From contig CM034137.1 of NCBI GenBank assembly GCA_019914995.1, positions 6,041,155 through 6,105,154 on the forward strand: DNA of 64,000 nucleotides, read 5' to 3'. Positions 49,641 through 61,809 of the stretch are shown piece after piece (position 1 is the first letter of the stretch; each line of letters opens with the position of its first letter). The translations under genes and the position numbers were made by a program. Under the pieces are notes generated by a model. The model ran no database searches, had not been told where the DNA came from, and was given only the letters and a program-made list of their open reading frames with translations. The stretch comes from Acanthochlamys bracteata. Lineage: Eukaryota > Streptophyta > Magnoliopsida > Pandanales > Velloziaceae.

Positions 49641-49829
49641 GAGCAAGATGAGTCGAAACCCCAGGAACCGATCCAAAATTGGAGTTGTCGAGCTGCAATC
49701 GAGCCGGAGTGGGTGCATGCACAGTAATCGAAGCAAGCGTCATGGATCTAGTTGGAATCGCCGAGCTCTGAGTAGGTGTGAGAGAGACGAAATTTTGAAA
49801 AGAGAATGAAAAAAGAATACGTAAAATTC

Positions 49830-50075
49830 TATATTTATTTGTCGGCACTCGTGGTGTAATGTTGATTTAGTGAATGTAGCTGCATCAAAACCACTCATTC
49901 AATGAGTGCCTACGGTTTCTCGTGAGTGTCTGTAGGATAGGATGTGCTGATATCACACCCAATATATATATGAGAACGATACGCGCACATTGCGCGCACA
50001 TCGTCTCCTAGCCGTTGGATCAAGATCTGATGGTCAAGTTTAGCGCTCTCAAAAACGCGGGTACAGGCTTTACGG
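49830..50075. other. intergenic between MULE and gene remnant
   Basis: Contains GCGCACATTGCGCGCACATCG and GCCGTTGGATCAAG, wording often seen at ends of plant MULE-type MITEs. No second end was found. Confidence 0.3.
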
Positions 50076-50079
50076 AATC

Positions 50080-52870
50080 ACTGTTTAAGGGTATACTTAT
50101 CATTTCGTTCTGTTTTCTCCCATTCTCTTTTCATTTCCTTCTTCGTTCTCTCGTTGCAGCGAGCTTTCTCCCTCCCGCCCGCGTTTGATTCCAGCAGCCG
50201 GCCAGCCTTATTCTCCGCCGTGGCTTCAATTTTCCTCCTTCCTTCTCCTTTATTCCATTTTATTGAATAAATTCTGAGTTTCTCGCAGCCGTTAGCTCCA
50301 AACCCTTCCGTTCTTTGTGACTGTCGGAGCGTTCGAAGCTGGCCGGCGATCGAAATTAGATCCGGTAAACCGTTAGCTCCTCTTTTCGTCCTTCTATGTC
50401 TTCTACTGTTTTCAATTTCATCAATTGTCACCATTATATTATCAATGGATGAACATTTATCCTTATTATTTGTAAAGTGCAAATTTCAAACAGTAAAGCA
50501 GTTTGTCTTGTTGTTGAACAATATGTGCTTCCACAATTATGTAATTTTGACATTGTTCTTAATGTAAACAGCTTAGACTATCAGCATTGGAGAAGAAAGC
50601 TGTCAAGGACATGTTTGTAATCCTTTCAAATGTATGGTTGGACAGTGGCGAGGTGAGCTTTTTGTATACTTGTATTTCCAAAATTACTATCTATATCGAG
50701 TATTTCATTATTTATCTAACAGCAATTTGTTGATCTTCACATAGTAAAGGTTATGAGAAATCTTGCTATTGTCTTTGATGTCTACAAAATGTGGAAGTTG
50801 TTCCCTCATTGGTTGTTCTAATGGGAAACTTCTGCTCTCACCTGTGTAATATAGCCTTCCATTCATTCTCAAATCTAAGGTATCTATAACATGGCGTTTC
50901 TTTTCATCCAACATAAATTTTAATGCCAAGACCTAAGATACTAAAAGACAATTGCAAGTTCTGTAGGATGCAATTTGGGAGGCTTGGCCAACTGATAAAA
51001 TCTCATCTAAGTTCTGTAGGATGCAATTTTGGGTTTACTAATGATCAAAGACTACTCTATGAGTTTGATACTTTTTAGCTAGAGATGCTAGACTTACTTT
51101 CCAACTGTGGTTTTGTTCAAAGTTTTTGTCAACTTGAGATGGTGCTATTAACTGTATATTCTGAATTTTGTACCTGCAATGTTATTTCATGCAAGTTCGA
51201 ATTTTTTTTTGTCGCAGGCCCTGCCAAAGTTCTACCAAAGTGTGGGCTACCAAAACTTTTAACAGAAGAACTACAGAAGCAAATTCCTCGTGCTATTTTC
51301 TCCAGTAACACTTGCAGGTTATCTATCCTCTGATATCATCTAAAGGAGTCTATTAAACTGTGGGATCAAATGCTGATAAATAAAAAGAATAAGTGTATGT
51401 TTTACTTCTGAATATATTAAAAAAGTATATATGGGATTTTTTTCTATGTTTAGATGCACACTAAAGAGGTTATGAGAATGTTGCTTAACAGTTCTCTCTT
51501 GCTATTTATCCAAGTGTGGGTGCTTTTACCTTCTTTACACCTAAGAATAAGGGCAGGTGTTGTGCCTTCTAAAGAATAAGCGAATAAAATAAGTACCTTA
51601 GCTGCTTTGCTATTAAAAAAATGTGATGTTCTCAATTATTAGAAATTCATCTTTTTGGGATCATCTAAAATAAAGAGTTTTTGAAAAAAAAAATTATTTT
51701 AAAATTTTCAAAATGTAAACATATTTTTTATTTAAAAATGTGATCAAAATTATATACAAAGAAATTCTATAACGTACATATTTACCGACATTGTTCAAAT
51801 ATTGTAGAAATTTGTTAAGTAAGAAGTTGAAATGAAACGAAGAAGTACGTTTAAGCCTTGCAAAACCGCAAAAATCGAACATACACACTTACGGGCTGCC
51901 TGTATGCTTAAGGCCTAACATCAACGTAGAACGTACAACCCATGTGCACGGTTTGACTGTGTTTTCCTTTATGATTAGAATATTGGATCAAGATCGATTA
52001 GGCCCTTTGACTTCAGCCCTATCCATCTATAATTGGAGGGAGATTCTGGCTGTTTTCTTTCCATCCACGGGTCTGTTTGGATTTACATATGAAATAATAA
52101 GAGTAAGCAAAAGGTAAGAAACACTAATACAGAGGATCGATAGAAAAGACATCTGTTCTTAACGAATAATAGAAAGAAAAAAAATTTATAAAAAATTCCA
52201 ATGCTTTTTCATATTTATATAAATCTAACTTGAGGTTAATCTAGTTTTTATAAAATATAACTGTAGTTTAACTTTATTAATATAACTTTATAATAATTTT
52301 TTGTATTAATCTAACTTTAAATTAATGTTATTAATATATAATTAATTAGTTTTTTAGTATAAAAAGATTTGATCATATAATTTTATTATTTTTTCTATCA
52401 ATTAAAATTGATTGAAATTAAGTGAATCTAAAAAATATAATTATTATAAAAAGCAACACCCGTTAATTCTTAAAATATTTTGGTACTATCTTCCGTATAA
52501 ACTAAAATAGAGATGTATAAAATTTTAAAAATACATATATTACTAAATTAAAAATAAATATTAAATTAGAAAAAAAATAAGTAAATTAAAAAATAATGAG
52601 ACGCAATTTTGCTTTCCTACTGTACCATGCATACCCATCGAAATGGTGGGTACGAATTTAATCATAATTCATGGAAAGGGATGGTGAATTGCTTTCCTTC
52701 CCTCCCCTTATTGAAGTAATGCCACACATTATTAGCATGCTGGAAAATGCTTCACTTTTTGCTTCACTCTCCACTGCTATCTATAATCTAAACAGACCAT
52801 AACAACTCTTCGTATTCTGCAGATCTTGTCAGTGAAGATGATATTGTTCTCTGCGTAAACAAGTGAGTTT
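50080..52870 (+). pseudogene. possible gene remnant of unknown family, plus strand
   Basis: 50080-50345 is pyrimidine-rich and GC-richer, like a 5' untranslated exon with a donor at CCG/GTAAAC. Splice-like segments follow: about 50571-50653 (AAACAG acceptor, GAG/GTGAGC donor), 51219-51318 (GTCGCAG acceptor, CAG/GTTATC donor) and about 52832-52860. In one frame the second and third give NPFKCMVGQWR then LPKLLTEELQKQIPRAIFSS. I cannot name the family, the start codon is unclear, and a MITE (52070) lies between the last two. It may be a real gene with most exons missed, or a pseudogene. Confidence 0.3.
52070..52798. mobile_element. Tourist-like MITE, about 729 bp
   Basis: Inverted ends GGTCTGTTTGGATTTA (52070) and ATAATCTAAACAGACC (52798), with an AT-rich, non-coding interior. 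Terminal wording is like the 8138-8792 element. No clear target duplication, so the exact ends may be off by a few bases. Confidence 0.6.
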
Positions 52871-53099
52871 TCGGACTGACCGGAAGATTACTTCTGTTGC
52901 ATTCCTGACATCTGTGAAGCTACCGTTGTAAAATATTCAAATAGGTTTCAGACCATCTTTATGTTCAAAATTTGGAGTATTTGGAAGGAACGGGAATTTA
53001 CAAAGTTGTTCTACCAATCCAAATCTGGGAGCTGAACAAGGTGTCTTGACGCTATTTTTTTCTATAATAAAAAAATCACTTCTAACTCGCTTGCAGCAG

Positions 53100-54440
53100 C
53101 ACAAAACAATACACAAAGTTAGCTCTACTCACTTCTTCCTAAAAACTACAAAAACCAAAATTTGCTTCCAGCAACACTATCAACAATAACTCATTGTTAG
53201 TAACTCATTTACAACTCAAAAGAACACACACACTCTCTCTTTATCAGAGGCAAGGCTAGCATATGTTCATGTTTACTTCAAATATGAATTTATTTAAATT
53301 TGCTTCGATAAAGTTGGAACTTGCCTCAGCCAAAATTAAAAATCTATTTTAGGTCAAGTTCAATTTATCCTAAAATACCTTCGAGTTTATGTCAAATAGG
53401 TTAAACTTTTACCATATATATTTAATATAGATTAATGAGAATTAACCAATATTTTGACTAAGTGACGACAGCTTGTGACAAATGTTCACAAATCAAATCT
53501 ACCTTTCTTTCTGCAATCAAATACATATCAACTATTCTGTTATAATTCAACTACAACAGCAACATACAAATACAATCTTCTACTATCTCAACAATAATAA
53601 TAATAATAGAGTACAAAATTCATCTCTAATACACTACTAGAGGATCATCTCATTTCTAATTAAATATTAGAAGATACACATAACCAAGCCACAATAGAAA
53701 GGAGAAGTTTAGAATAAAATCATCTAAATTTTAAGAAAGATGACTGAGCTAAGAGGTGAAGGATTTCACAGTAAAAGTAAGATATCTCTTCTCTTCTTTC
53801 TCTTTCTTTTTTCTTCACATTTTCTTTCCCTCTCTTTTCCGTATTTTCTTTCTGTTCTCCTTATAGCTGCTGCTCACTGTTAGGGCTAAAAAAAACCCTC
53901 TCGATTCATCCTCTTTTCTTATTTCCTTTCTTTTCTTCTGCAACTTAGGGCCACAAAAATAGGAAGTAAAATTTATTTGGGTCCTCCACATTGGAGGGAA
54001 ACTCAACATATTTCAAGGGCACATAGTTAATGAATTCTTTATGAAAGAGATAGATGTGTAGCTCTCTGCTTATTCAATTTTCGTAAACATTGGCAATTAA
54101 TGACAGATTTTCATACATATATAATAGATCATTTGGACAAATCCAACTAGTACAGAAGCACGGTAACGCTTTTAGACATGGAGCATTGCACGTGAAGGTT
54201 TATAGAGGTTATTGCCTAGATGTTTCAAATATATGTACTCCTTATACAAGTAACTACCTAACATAAAATAATATATGAATAATTTCAACAATCTGCAAGA
54301 AAACATGTATCATGTGTAGCCAATAATTTTCACAGTTTAATAAGACTCGACGGGTGCTATCAAAACCAAATGGCAACATGCAAATTTTTGAAAATCTCCA
54401 TCCAAGAGGAAAAGCAGGTTCGCTAGAACATAAAGTAATA
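53100..54440. other. intergenic, nothing recognised
   Basis: No coding signal. Simple AAT repeats near 53590 and a CT-rich stretch near 53785-53950. Confidence 0.5.
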
Positions 54441-54456
54441 ATAGGGACCAAAATAG

Positions 54457-54965
54457 ATTGCTCTTGTAAGAAAATCAGTCGCAAACTGTATTTGTGACTA
54501 GAATAAGCTGGTCACAAATATCAGTCATTAAAAAATTGAGCCAATAGTAATAGCGACCGAAGAAATAATTGGTCACTATTGATTCAAACAACAACGATCG
54601 AACTAAGTTGTCGCCAAAATGAATGTGACCAAGTCAAACTGGTTGTTGTTTCTCTAATAATGGCAACCTGTAGCAGCATATCACTAATGTCTTACAGTGG
54701 CTAAGCCTAATTTGTTGCTATAGACTATTAGTTATCACGGAAATGCCAGTTGCTAATAATTATCATATCAAATTTGCCCTAGTCGCTAATGCATTTGTGA
54801 CTAGAATTATCCTGATCGTTAATGCATTATAGACTAGTAGAGCATTGATCGCTAATGAGATATGGACCATCTGTACGCTAGTCACGACACCTTTAGCAGC
54901 CAACTTCATCTTGGTCGCTACAATGTTTACAGATCAAACCATAGTTGGTCGCTTACGTACAATAA
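54457..54965. mobile_element. degraded CACTA-like subterminal repeat block
   Basis: Starts near CTCTTGTAAGAAAATC, resembling a decayed CACTACAAGAAAAT terminus. It is followed by many copies of GTGACTAGAAT/TTGGTCGCTA-type motifs in both orientations, as in CACTA subterminal regions. The other end is not identified. Confidence 0.4.
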
Positions 54966-55350
54966 TATTTTTATAAATATTTGATATTAAAAATATAATA
55001 AATATATAATAAATATTATACATATAAAATACATACAATAAACTGAATACATAACGAAATAATTATAAATATTAACTAAACATATTTTAAATATTTTACA
55101 TTAGTTAATAATTCAATAATTTTTAAATATAAAGTAGCTAATTATTTTGATAATACAATTCTCAGCAATCTTCATCAATATCAAGTTCATACAAAATATT
55201 GTCATCAATATTTATTTTATACAAGGACTAACACCAATCATAAACATGAAATAAAAGAGAAAAGAATGTTATTAAAACTCACCATATATAGTAAAATTAT
55301 AATCATATACAATAATCGAGTAATAAAAGTAACACCGCATCTAATTTACT

Positions 55351-55665
55351 CGACCTATTTGCAAACGCAAATTCATTTTTTCATTCAAATCACTCTCGCC
55401 GAGATGGTGGATATACGTAAATTTCGCAATATTTCGATGCTTTCTCTAGATTTTGACCTCTTAAATTATTATGAAGCTAAATTTAAAATATATAAATGTT
55501 TCTAATTCATGAGTCTTATCTTCAAACACAATTTCATTTTTCTACAAGTCACTCTAGCCAAAATAGTTGTTTACATATAGGTTCCGTAACATTTCGATAT
55601 TTTTTCTATATGTTAACATCTTAAATTGTTACGAATTAAAATTTTCTATATAAATTTTTTTTAAA
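55351..55665. repeat. tandem duplication, unit about 159 bp
   Basis: CAAATCACTCTCGCC at about 55387 recurs as CAAGTCACTCTAGCC at about 55546. TTTCGATGCTTTCTC/TTTCGATATTTTTTC and CTTAAATTATTATGAA/CTTAAATTGTTACGAA keep the same spacing. Confidence 0.8.
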
Positions 55666-55693
55666 ATGTCGTACAATTTTTTCAACTTAAAAC

Positions 55694-56152
55694 TAGAGGT
55701 GCAAATACGAACGAGACGGACCAAATGAGCTTACTGGACCTGGCCGACTCGGCCCGCTTCCTGTGCCCGAACCGGATCGCCTCACCTGATTACAATTTTT
55801 GTGGCCCGACCCTACCCGTTTTATTTTTTATTTTATATAATAAGTAAATAATAAAATTTTTAAAATAATTTTTAAAATACTAAGATAAAAATAAATAATA
55901 AATATTTATTATCATTAAATAATATTTTTTATTAGAAGTTAATGTGATCAATTGTCAATATTGACTAGATCAACGAATCGTCGTTAACTGATCAATGCGC
56001 ACAGTGACCCGGCGAGTGGGCTGACAATATTGACCCGATTATTGCCTGTTGGACGCGACCGGATCGGCTCAGTCTTGTACTATTCACGGGCTGTGCGAGC
56101 CAAGCCGAGTCACGGGTCAACCCATTTAACCCGATTCGAATTTACACCTCTA
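55694..56152. mobile_element. hAT-type MITE, 459 bp, perfect 8-bp target duplication
   Basis: Inverted ends TAGAGGTGCAAAT and ATTTACACCTCTA (12 of 13) are flanked on both sides by CTTAAAAC (55686-55693 and 56153-56160). An 8-bp duplication and TAGRGGTG ends are typical of hAT elements. GC-rich subterminal parts (GGCCCGAC, GACCCGGCGAG) flank an AT-rich middle. No transposase. Confidence 0.92.
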
Positions 56153-56169
56153 CTTAAAACTATAGTAAA

Positions 56170-58110
56170 ACTTATATATATAAGAATTTTATGACGTATA
56201 ATTTACTCATCTCCCCTAAACATTTTGAATTTTTTTCTAAAGTACTGTAGAAGGTTTTTGAGAAGCAAAAAAATGTAAAAGAGATGAAATAAAGAGTTAT
56301 AAGTAATGCCAAACGGTGCATAAAGCTTTTCCCAAGATCAAGCAAGCAATAATCAAGAAATGGTGCTTCCATTTTTCTTGCTTGTTATACACAATCTGAT
56401 TGGCTTGCTAATAAATAAGTTTGGGCAATCCGATGACAATTTTCTTGATGATCAATTTTATATTTTGCAATAACTCTCTTCATCGAACTTAGATGGACTT
56501 TGGGAAGGTGAGTTTCATAATCAGTAAGATGCAGTGCTACATTTTAAGTGGATAGCTTAGTAGTACTTATACCAGAAACCAAAGAAATGTTGAAGAGAAT
56601 TGTGACAAAAGGAAACATTCAAACGCTACTAAACACAACTTGGTGATTTGAATACTGAGAGCTGTTGATAATTGTATTATCAAATGTGATGAATCGTTTA
56701 CGAAAGACTATAAGGATTTTGTTTAAACTTTTCTCAACATTCATAAAAAACACAATCAGAACTCTGGATATCCTTAGTAATCTGTCTAGAATCATAGATA
56801 AATCACACTCTTATCCAAGCATTCTTCTTCCATAGCGCTCTTAGTTGAGTGTGTATATGTATATACTAATACCAGCTAGGAGTAGAAGAATTAATTGAAA
56901 AAGGGTGCCAAAGTCAATAGCAATCCCTTAGTACGTGTTTGTTAGTTGCTATAAATTAATTATGCTACTGTAATCAAGTCAATCTTTTCATCAACTTCAG
57001 TTCACCAACTAGCTAATTGCAGTTGAGCAACAACCATCTTTGGTTGGGTTTGGTTTTAGGTACGTATATGGTTGCATTGTGAGCGCGTTTGTTTGTGCAT
57101 TTAAAAAACTATTTATTAATTTTTTTTTATTTTATATTTTTTAATACATATTTTATAAGTATATAAAAAATTTATTTAAAAATTTAGAAAATGTAGAAAA
57201 ATTTTACGAAATGAAATTTTTTTATTACATATTTTTATTACTTTTTTAAAAATAAAAAAAATAAATTTTATTTCTTAAAAAAATAAAAATATTTTTTATT
57301 TTAAAAAAATTTTACTTTATAAGTAATCTCAAAACGTCATTTTAACGTCAGACATTAAAATGTGACATAAAAACTAATCTTGCAATTGATCGATGTTGTA
57401 TTGGTCATGAGAGGCAATGATAAGACCGTTCGTAAGAGATGACATCACATGATGACGTCTCAACTATGACTAACAATTCCGAGTTTTTGATTTTTCATTT
57501 CACTTTTACTTTTTCATGTCTTTATTAATTTAGCGTTTCTTTAAAAAAGATTATAATATTTTGAAATTTCTAAAATATATAAATAAATTATACGTTATAA
57601 ATTTTTTATATTTATAATTTTTTAAAATAAAAAAATAAATTTTACTTTAATAAATTTTATTAACACTTATTTTATTTGTTTTATTTTAAATAATTTCAAA
57701 CGATATCTAAATTTGAACGGAGCTTTTCAAAATGTAAGCGCTGTTTGCTTCATAAAATCTGAAAATAATTCAATGCTTCAATATAGTTGCTCATGCTAGG
57801 AAGCTAAAATAATTTATCTTTTTATCTTAAAATAACAAAATTATACATGCATATTACGTAAAAAACCTATATATCGTCTTACAAATTTAAAAAAAATTAA
57901 AAGTGTTATAAAAGATCTTTTGAAAAATGAAATATTCAAAGTGATATAGACAAAATCTTATAAGCAATGTTAAATAGGCCCTTAAGTGGAGCTTGTGTTT
58001 TAAATTCTTACAGAATCCTTATCTCAATTTTAAAAAAAAGAAAAATTATATTTATTTTTTGGTTTATTTTAGTAAAAAAATATGTAATTATAATTATCTT
58101 ATTGTATGCT
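56170..58110. other. intergenic with AT-rich MITE copies
   Basis: No gene. About 57078-57340 (from GCGCGTTTGTTTGTGC to TAATCTCAAAACGTC) and about 57530-57715 repeat the AT-rich family wording. The first copy is in opposite orientation to 62690. Confidence 0.45.
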
Positions 58111-58126
58111 TTTATATAACTGAAAT

Positions 58127-58927
58127 TAGGGATGACAATATATGATCCGATCCGAAAATGCAACCCAAAATCGACCCATTTAATTAGAATTAGAAAATTT
58201 GATCCGTATAAATATATGGATTGGGTTAGGGTTGAGCGAATTTGATCCGATTATTAAATGGATCGATCGGAATTAATCTGAAATTGACCTACCAATCCGA
58301 ATTGTCATCTCTTGAAAAAATAACATTTGATTTTTCTTTTTCATTTATTAAAATATTAGTAATAAAAATAATCGATAATAGTAATTTATAAATTATTAAA
58401 TTATATAATATTTATAATTAATTGTTATTTTTATATTTTAATAAAATAGTGTAAGATGAGAATTATAACACTATCGAAAGTATTACTATGTAGGTATTTT
58501 TGTATAAAAAATTTAATCAAAATTTGCTAGATAGTTATGTTTAATAAAAGTTTTATTGAAATTATTAGGATCTCTTTATAATCATAAAATTTCAGCTGTC
58601 ACCACATGTTTTCAAGAAATAAATTTTTTGAATATTTTAAACCGATAAAGATACTAAAAAAAATATATTTTGACGGGTATTCACTATATCTCGTCACTAA
58701 AAATATCGTGCATTTTTATTAAAGCTGATATTATAAATTCGCTGAAGTTTAAAAATATATAATTAAAAATTAAAAATTTTAATTATTAAATGGGTCGATC
58801 CGAATTTGATTGACGATTATAATTGACGATTTTGACCCGTATAAATTTATAGATTGGATTAGAATTAAACGAATTTGATTCCGTTATTAAATAGGTCGAT
58901 TCGAAATAATCTAAATTGCCACCCCTA
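58127..58927. mobile_element. hAT-type MITE, 801 bp, perfect 8-bp target duplication
   Basis: Ends TAGGGATGACAAT and ATTGCCACCCCTA are inverted (11 of 13) and flanked by ACTGAAAT on both sides (58119-58126 and 58928-58935). Internally, GAATTGTCATCTCTT at about 58300-58315 is a third, inward terminus. The block near 58195-58275 (GATCCGTATAAATATATGG, GGATCGATCGG) is repeated near 58835-58910. So the element contains a shorter 188-bp unit at its left side. Confidence 0.9.
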
Positions 58928-58939
58928 ACTGAAATGTTT

Positions 58940-59768
58940 TCTTTAACAGTACTTATCAGTAGTTACTAATATTTCATTTAAATTTTATATTTTAGTAATT
59001 ATAATAATTTAAAATATTTTAAAAAGTAAAAATAACATAGGATTAATAAGTCGTAGAACTTTTATATATAATGTTTCATTTTTATAATAAATAAAGAAAT
59101 TAGTTCAAGCATGCATTACTGGTTTGTGACGGGCGTCTAATTAGAAGGAAGAGTTGCACATATGGTATCACCTAAAGGAAAAAACACATAAACTTAGGAA
59201 ACAAGAAGCATTCTTAAAGAGTGCGTTTTTTTTTTTTAAATGAGTTAAAAATAATTTTATAGTAAAAAAAAGTGACTTTCTAATGGATTCTTGGTTATTA
59301 TCTTCCCTAAGATCTACCCGGTAAGGTTTTACTTCCACGTGGTAACCAACTAAAGCAACAACGTCTAGAATGTTACAGAATGCAGCATCCCGCTATTCCT
59401 AGTGTAAAATGAACACGAAATCTATCTAATAAACCTGTAGAAGAAACAAAACAAAAGTATAATACTAGTTGTAGGAATCTGCATCCAACACTTGTTTGTC
59501 TAGGGTTTGCCAAAAATTAGTTCTACTTTAAATTTCTTGGAGCCATGGTGTTCGCGCCATCTGTTACCCACACGAGGATTTCACATTTGGAGTCTTCGTG
59601 GATGGCTTGTTCTACTAGTTCTATCAAAAAGGTCTCCACATCAGCTCCTAGAAAACATAAAAGGATTAATGTCAAACAAATCTGTTTATTATATCTCTTG
59701 GTTGGCTTTGGATATTTCGAATTTTCCACCTGAGGAATGGCATCCCGAGCAAGCTGCTTCGTGTAAGA
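58940..59768. other. region downstream of the kinase gene, no gene assigned
   Basis: About 59480-59765 has balanced composition and open frames on both strands, and probably includes the former 3' untranslated part of the kinase gene. Neither frame shows a known domain. Confidence 0.4.
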
Positions 59769-59773
59769 CGAAG

Positions 59774-60032
59774 GGCGTGTTTACCTAGAAGGTGGAAGTG
59801 GAGTTTTAGGGGAAGTGGAGTTTTTAGAAAATAAATTTAAAAAATAAAATAAAAAATAAAAAATATTTAATAAAAAATAAAATTTTATATTAATTATATA
59901 TTTTTAGTAAGTTTTAAATTTGAATTTTAAAAAAAATTTTATTGATAAAAAAATTTATTTTAATTTTTATAAGTATTTATATGAAATTTGAGTTTAAAGG
60001 AAGTGGAGTTTAGGAGTGTTGGTAAACACGCC
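59774..60032. mobile_element. MITE, 259 bp, inserted over the 3' end of the kinase CDS
   Basis: Inverted ends GGCGTGTTTACC and GGTAAACACGCC match perfectly. CGAAG flanks both sides (59769-59773 and 60033-60037); if the ends are taken as GGGCGTG, the duplication is GAA. The interior repeats GGAAGTGGAGTTTTA-type phrases and A/T runs. The kinase reading frame enters the element at 60032 and stops inside it at 59960. Confidence 0.88.
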
Positions 60033-61567
60033 CGAAGCAAAGCATGCCAGGTCAATCCAGCTAGCTCGAAGAACAGCAAAAAACAATATGTGCAGGAAAC
60101 CAAAAACAGGGATAACAGGTGTTTGACATAACGTGTAGATTTATTGTCATCATCTGAATATTGCTTTGCCTTTACATTGTAATGATAATTGTTGCAGAAA
60201 TTTTTACACAGACCGATGTTTTTACTTTCTAGTGTTGGTGAAACATCAATTGTAATATTGAATCCAATTCCAATAGAATTGTTGGTACTATCACTACTAC
60301 AGGAATATTGGAACGAAAACTCCTGTGTGTCTACTAGGTGCTCATTATCTGAAGGCGTGAACTCTACGCTGCTCTGCTGAATTGTTGTTGTTCTGCTACT
60401 GCTACTGTTACTGCTGCTGCCGCTGCCGCTACTACTGGAAACTAGAGCAACCATCGATGTCTCCTCGGAGACTACATTTTCATTGGCGATTATAATCGGA
60501 ATCCACGCTACTGATCCTTCAGAGTTCGCGATGCTGCTGCCGTTAGAAGATCTAACAGTTATCCACCCAGAGTTCTCCTCCCACGCCCATTCCATGAATT
60601 GATCAGAAGAGGCGTTGGCTTCTCCGGCGGCAAGCTGACCGATCCTTTCAAATGCATCATGAAAATCTTGAATGCATTCATCTTCTTCTTCATCCTCTGT
60701 CATTGAATCCCAGATGTCCTGATCAAGAACTGTCTTCGGTGAGACCCAATTCGGTAATTGTACAGAAGAAGAATAGTCGGCGTTGACGAAGGGATGCATC
60801 AGCAGCTGCTCTGCTGTCCACCTCTGTTTTGGGTCTCTCTTCAAACACTTGTCCAGGAAATCCTTCCCTTCCTCCGAAAGCCAGCAGGGAATCTCCGGCA
60901 CACTGTTGCCAAATGCAATCTCATGAACTGCTGCGATCGGATCACCAAAATCAGGCCAAGGAGATCGACCGGTTGCCATCTCAATTACCGTGCAGCCGAA
61001 CGCCCACATATCCGATTCAGCTCCTTGCATATCTCCTCTTGCCACTTCCGGCGCCATGTACAGCGGTGTGCCACGAACAGATTTATCCCACTGGTCATCG
61101 CAGACCCACTTTGCGCACCCAAAATCTCCGAGCATCGCGCGGCCGTCAGCGCCGATGAGCACGTTCCTTGCCTTCACGTCGCAGTGGACAAGACCGACAC
61201 CGTGTAGATACGCGAGACCGCGCAGCACATCCCTCGAACGAGATCGGATCAGAGATTTATCGCCCATGCCACTGCCAAACTTTCCTCGGACTTCGTCGGC
61301 GAGTGATCCACCAGGCGCGTACTCCATGAAGATATTGAACTCTCTGTAATCGGCAGTGGCTTCGAAGCCCAAATAAGAGACAACATAACGAGAGTTCAAA
61401 GAAGAAAGAATTCTTTGCTCCCGCTGAAGCAGAGTAGAATAAGAGAATCCAGCCGCCGATGACTTGACTGCGAATGGAAACGGAGAAGACGGCGATGTTG
61501 CGAGCCATACGGTCGCCGTAGACCCGTGTCCCAAAGCTCGAACTTTGCTCCACGATCCAACTGCCAT
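59960..61567 (-). CDS. MAPKKK17/18-like: MAPKKK17/18-like protein kinase, single exon, 535 residues
   Basis: A complete kinase domain spans about residues 6-265: glycine loop GHGSTATVW (13-21), AVK Lys35, catalytic HCDVKARN with Asp130 (HCD instead of HRD, as in this clade), DFG 148-150, TPLYMAPE to 174, and [13 protein letters not shown]. Intronless ABA-related MAPKKK17/18 of Arabidopsis are the closest match (LLMEYAP-, VHCDVKG-type motifs). They phosphorylate MKK3 in stress signalling (family knowledge). After it come an acidic segment ([20 protein letters not shown]), a Ser-rich tract and a hydrophobic stretch at about 483-511 ([20 protein letters not shown]) that could anchor it in a membrane. 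About the last 23 residues (from [11 protein letters not shown]) are encoded by an inserted MITE. It is much longer than the Arabidopsis proteins. Confidence 0.92.
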   Translation of the reverse strand: MAVGSWSKVRALGHGSTATVWLATSPSSPFPFAVKSSAAGFSYSTLLQREQRILSSLNSRYVVSYLGFEATADYREFNIFMEYAPGGSLADEVRGKFGSGMGDKSLIRSRSRDVLRGLAYLHGVGLVHCDVKARNVLIGADGRAMLGDFGCAKWVCDDQWDKSVRGTPLYMAPEVARGDMQGAESDMWAFGCTVIEMATGRSPWPDFGDPIAAVHEIAFGNSVPEIPCWLSEEGKDFLDKCLKRDPKQRWTAEQLLMHPFVNADYSSSVQLPNWVSPKTVLDQDIWDSMTEDEEEDECIQDFHDAFERIGQLAAGEANASSDQFMEWAWEENSGWITVRSSNGSSIANSEGSVAWIPIIIANENVVSEETSMVALVSSSSGSGSSSNSSSSRTTTIQQSSVEFTPSDNEHLVDTQEFSFQYSCSSDSTNNSIGIGFNITIDVSPTLESKNIGLCKNFCNNYHYNVKAKQYSDDDNKSTRYVKHLLSLFLVSCTYCFLLFFELAGLTWHALLRACLPTLLNSTSFKLKFHINTYKN

Positions 61568-61690
61568 TCGTTATTGAGAAACGGAAAGATCAAAAGTTTC
61601 TCTCTCGTTTAACGTCTTTTGAGCGTTAGTTTGTTGGTTGCGTTTAGCATCGCTGGAGAGAATGAATGAAGAGAGAAAAAGGACCAAAGT

Positions 61691-61703
61691 CTTATATATA
61701 GGG
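61691..61703 (-). promoter_or_regulatory. TATA box of the kinase gene
   Basis: The minus strand reads CCCTATATATAAG about 125-135 bp upstream of the ATG, followed by an A/G-rich leader. A good match to plant TATA boxes at a normal distance. Confidence 0.6.
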
Positions 61704-61809
61704 TTGGTTTTGGGTTTTGGGAATTTTCGTTAAGAAGAACAGGTGCCATGTGTTGTGAGAAGAAATAAGGAAGCTGGCCGCCCACGCCCTTCGAAGTTTT
61801 TTTTTCTCT

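Noticed and set aside
49301-49848. Overlapping minus-strand ORFs of 74-121 codons
   Set aside because: Explained by the degenerate short-period repeat; no domain.
59507-59788. 93-codon plus-strand ORF and its minus-strand partner
   Set aside because: No recognisable family, it lies in the former 3' region of the kinase gene, and it runs into the MITE end.
60758-61349. Plus-strand ORFs of 109-149 codons
   Set aside because: They are antisense shadows of the kinase CDS, with no domain and poor composition.
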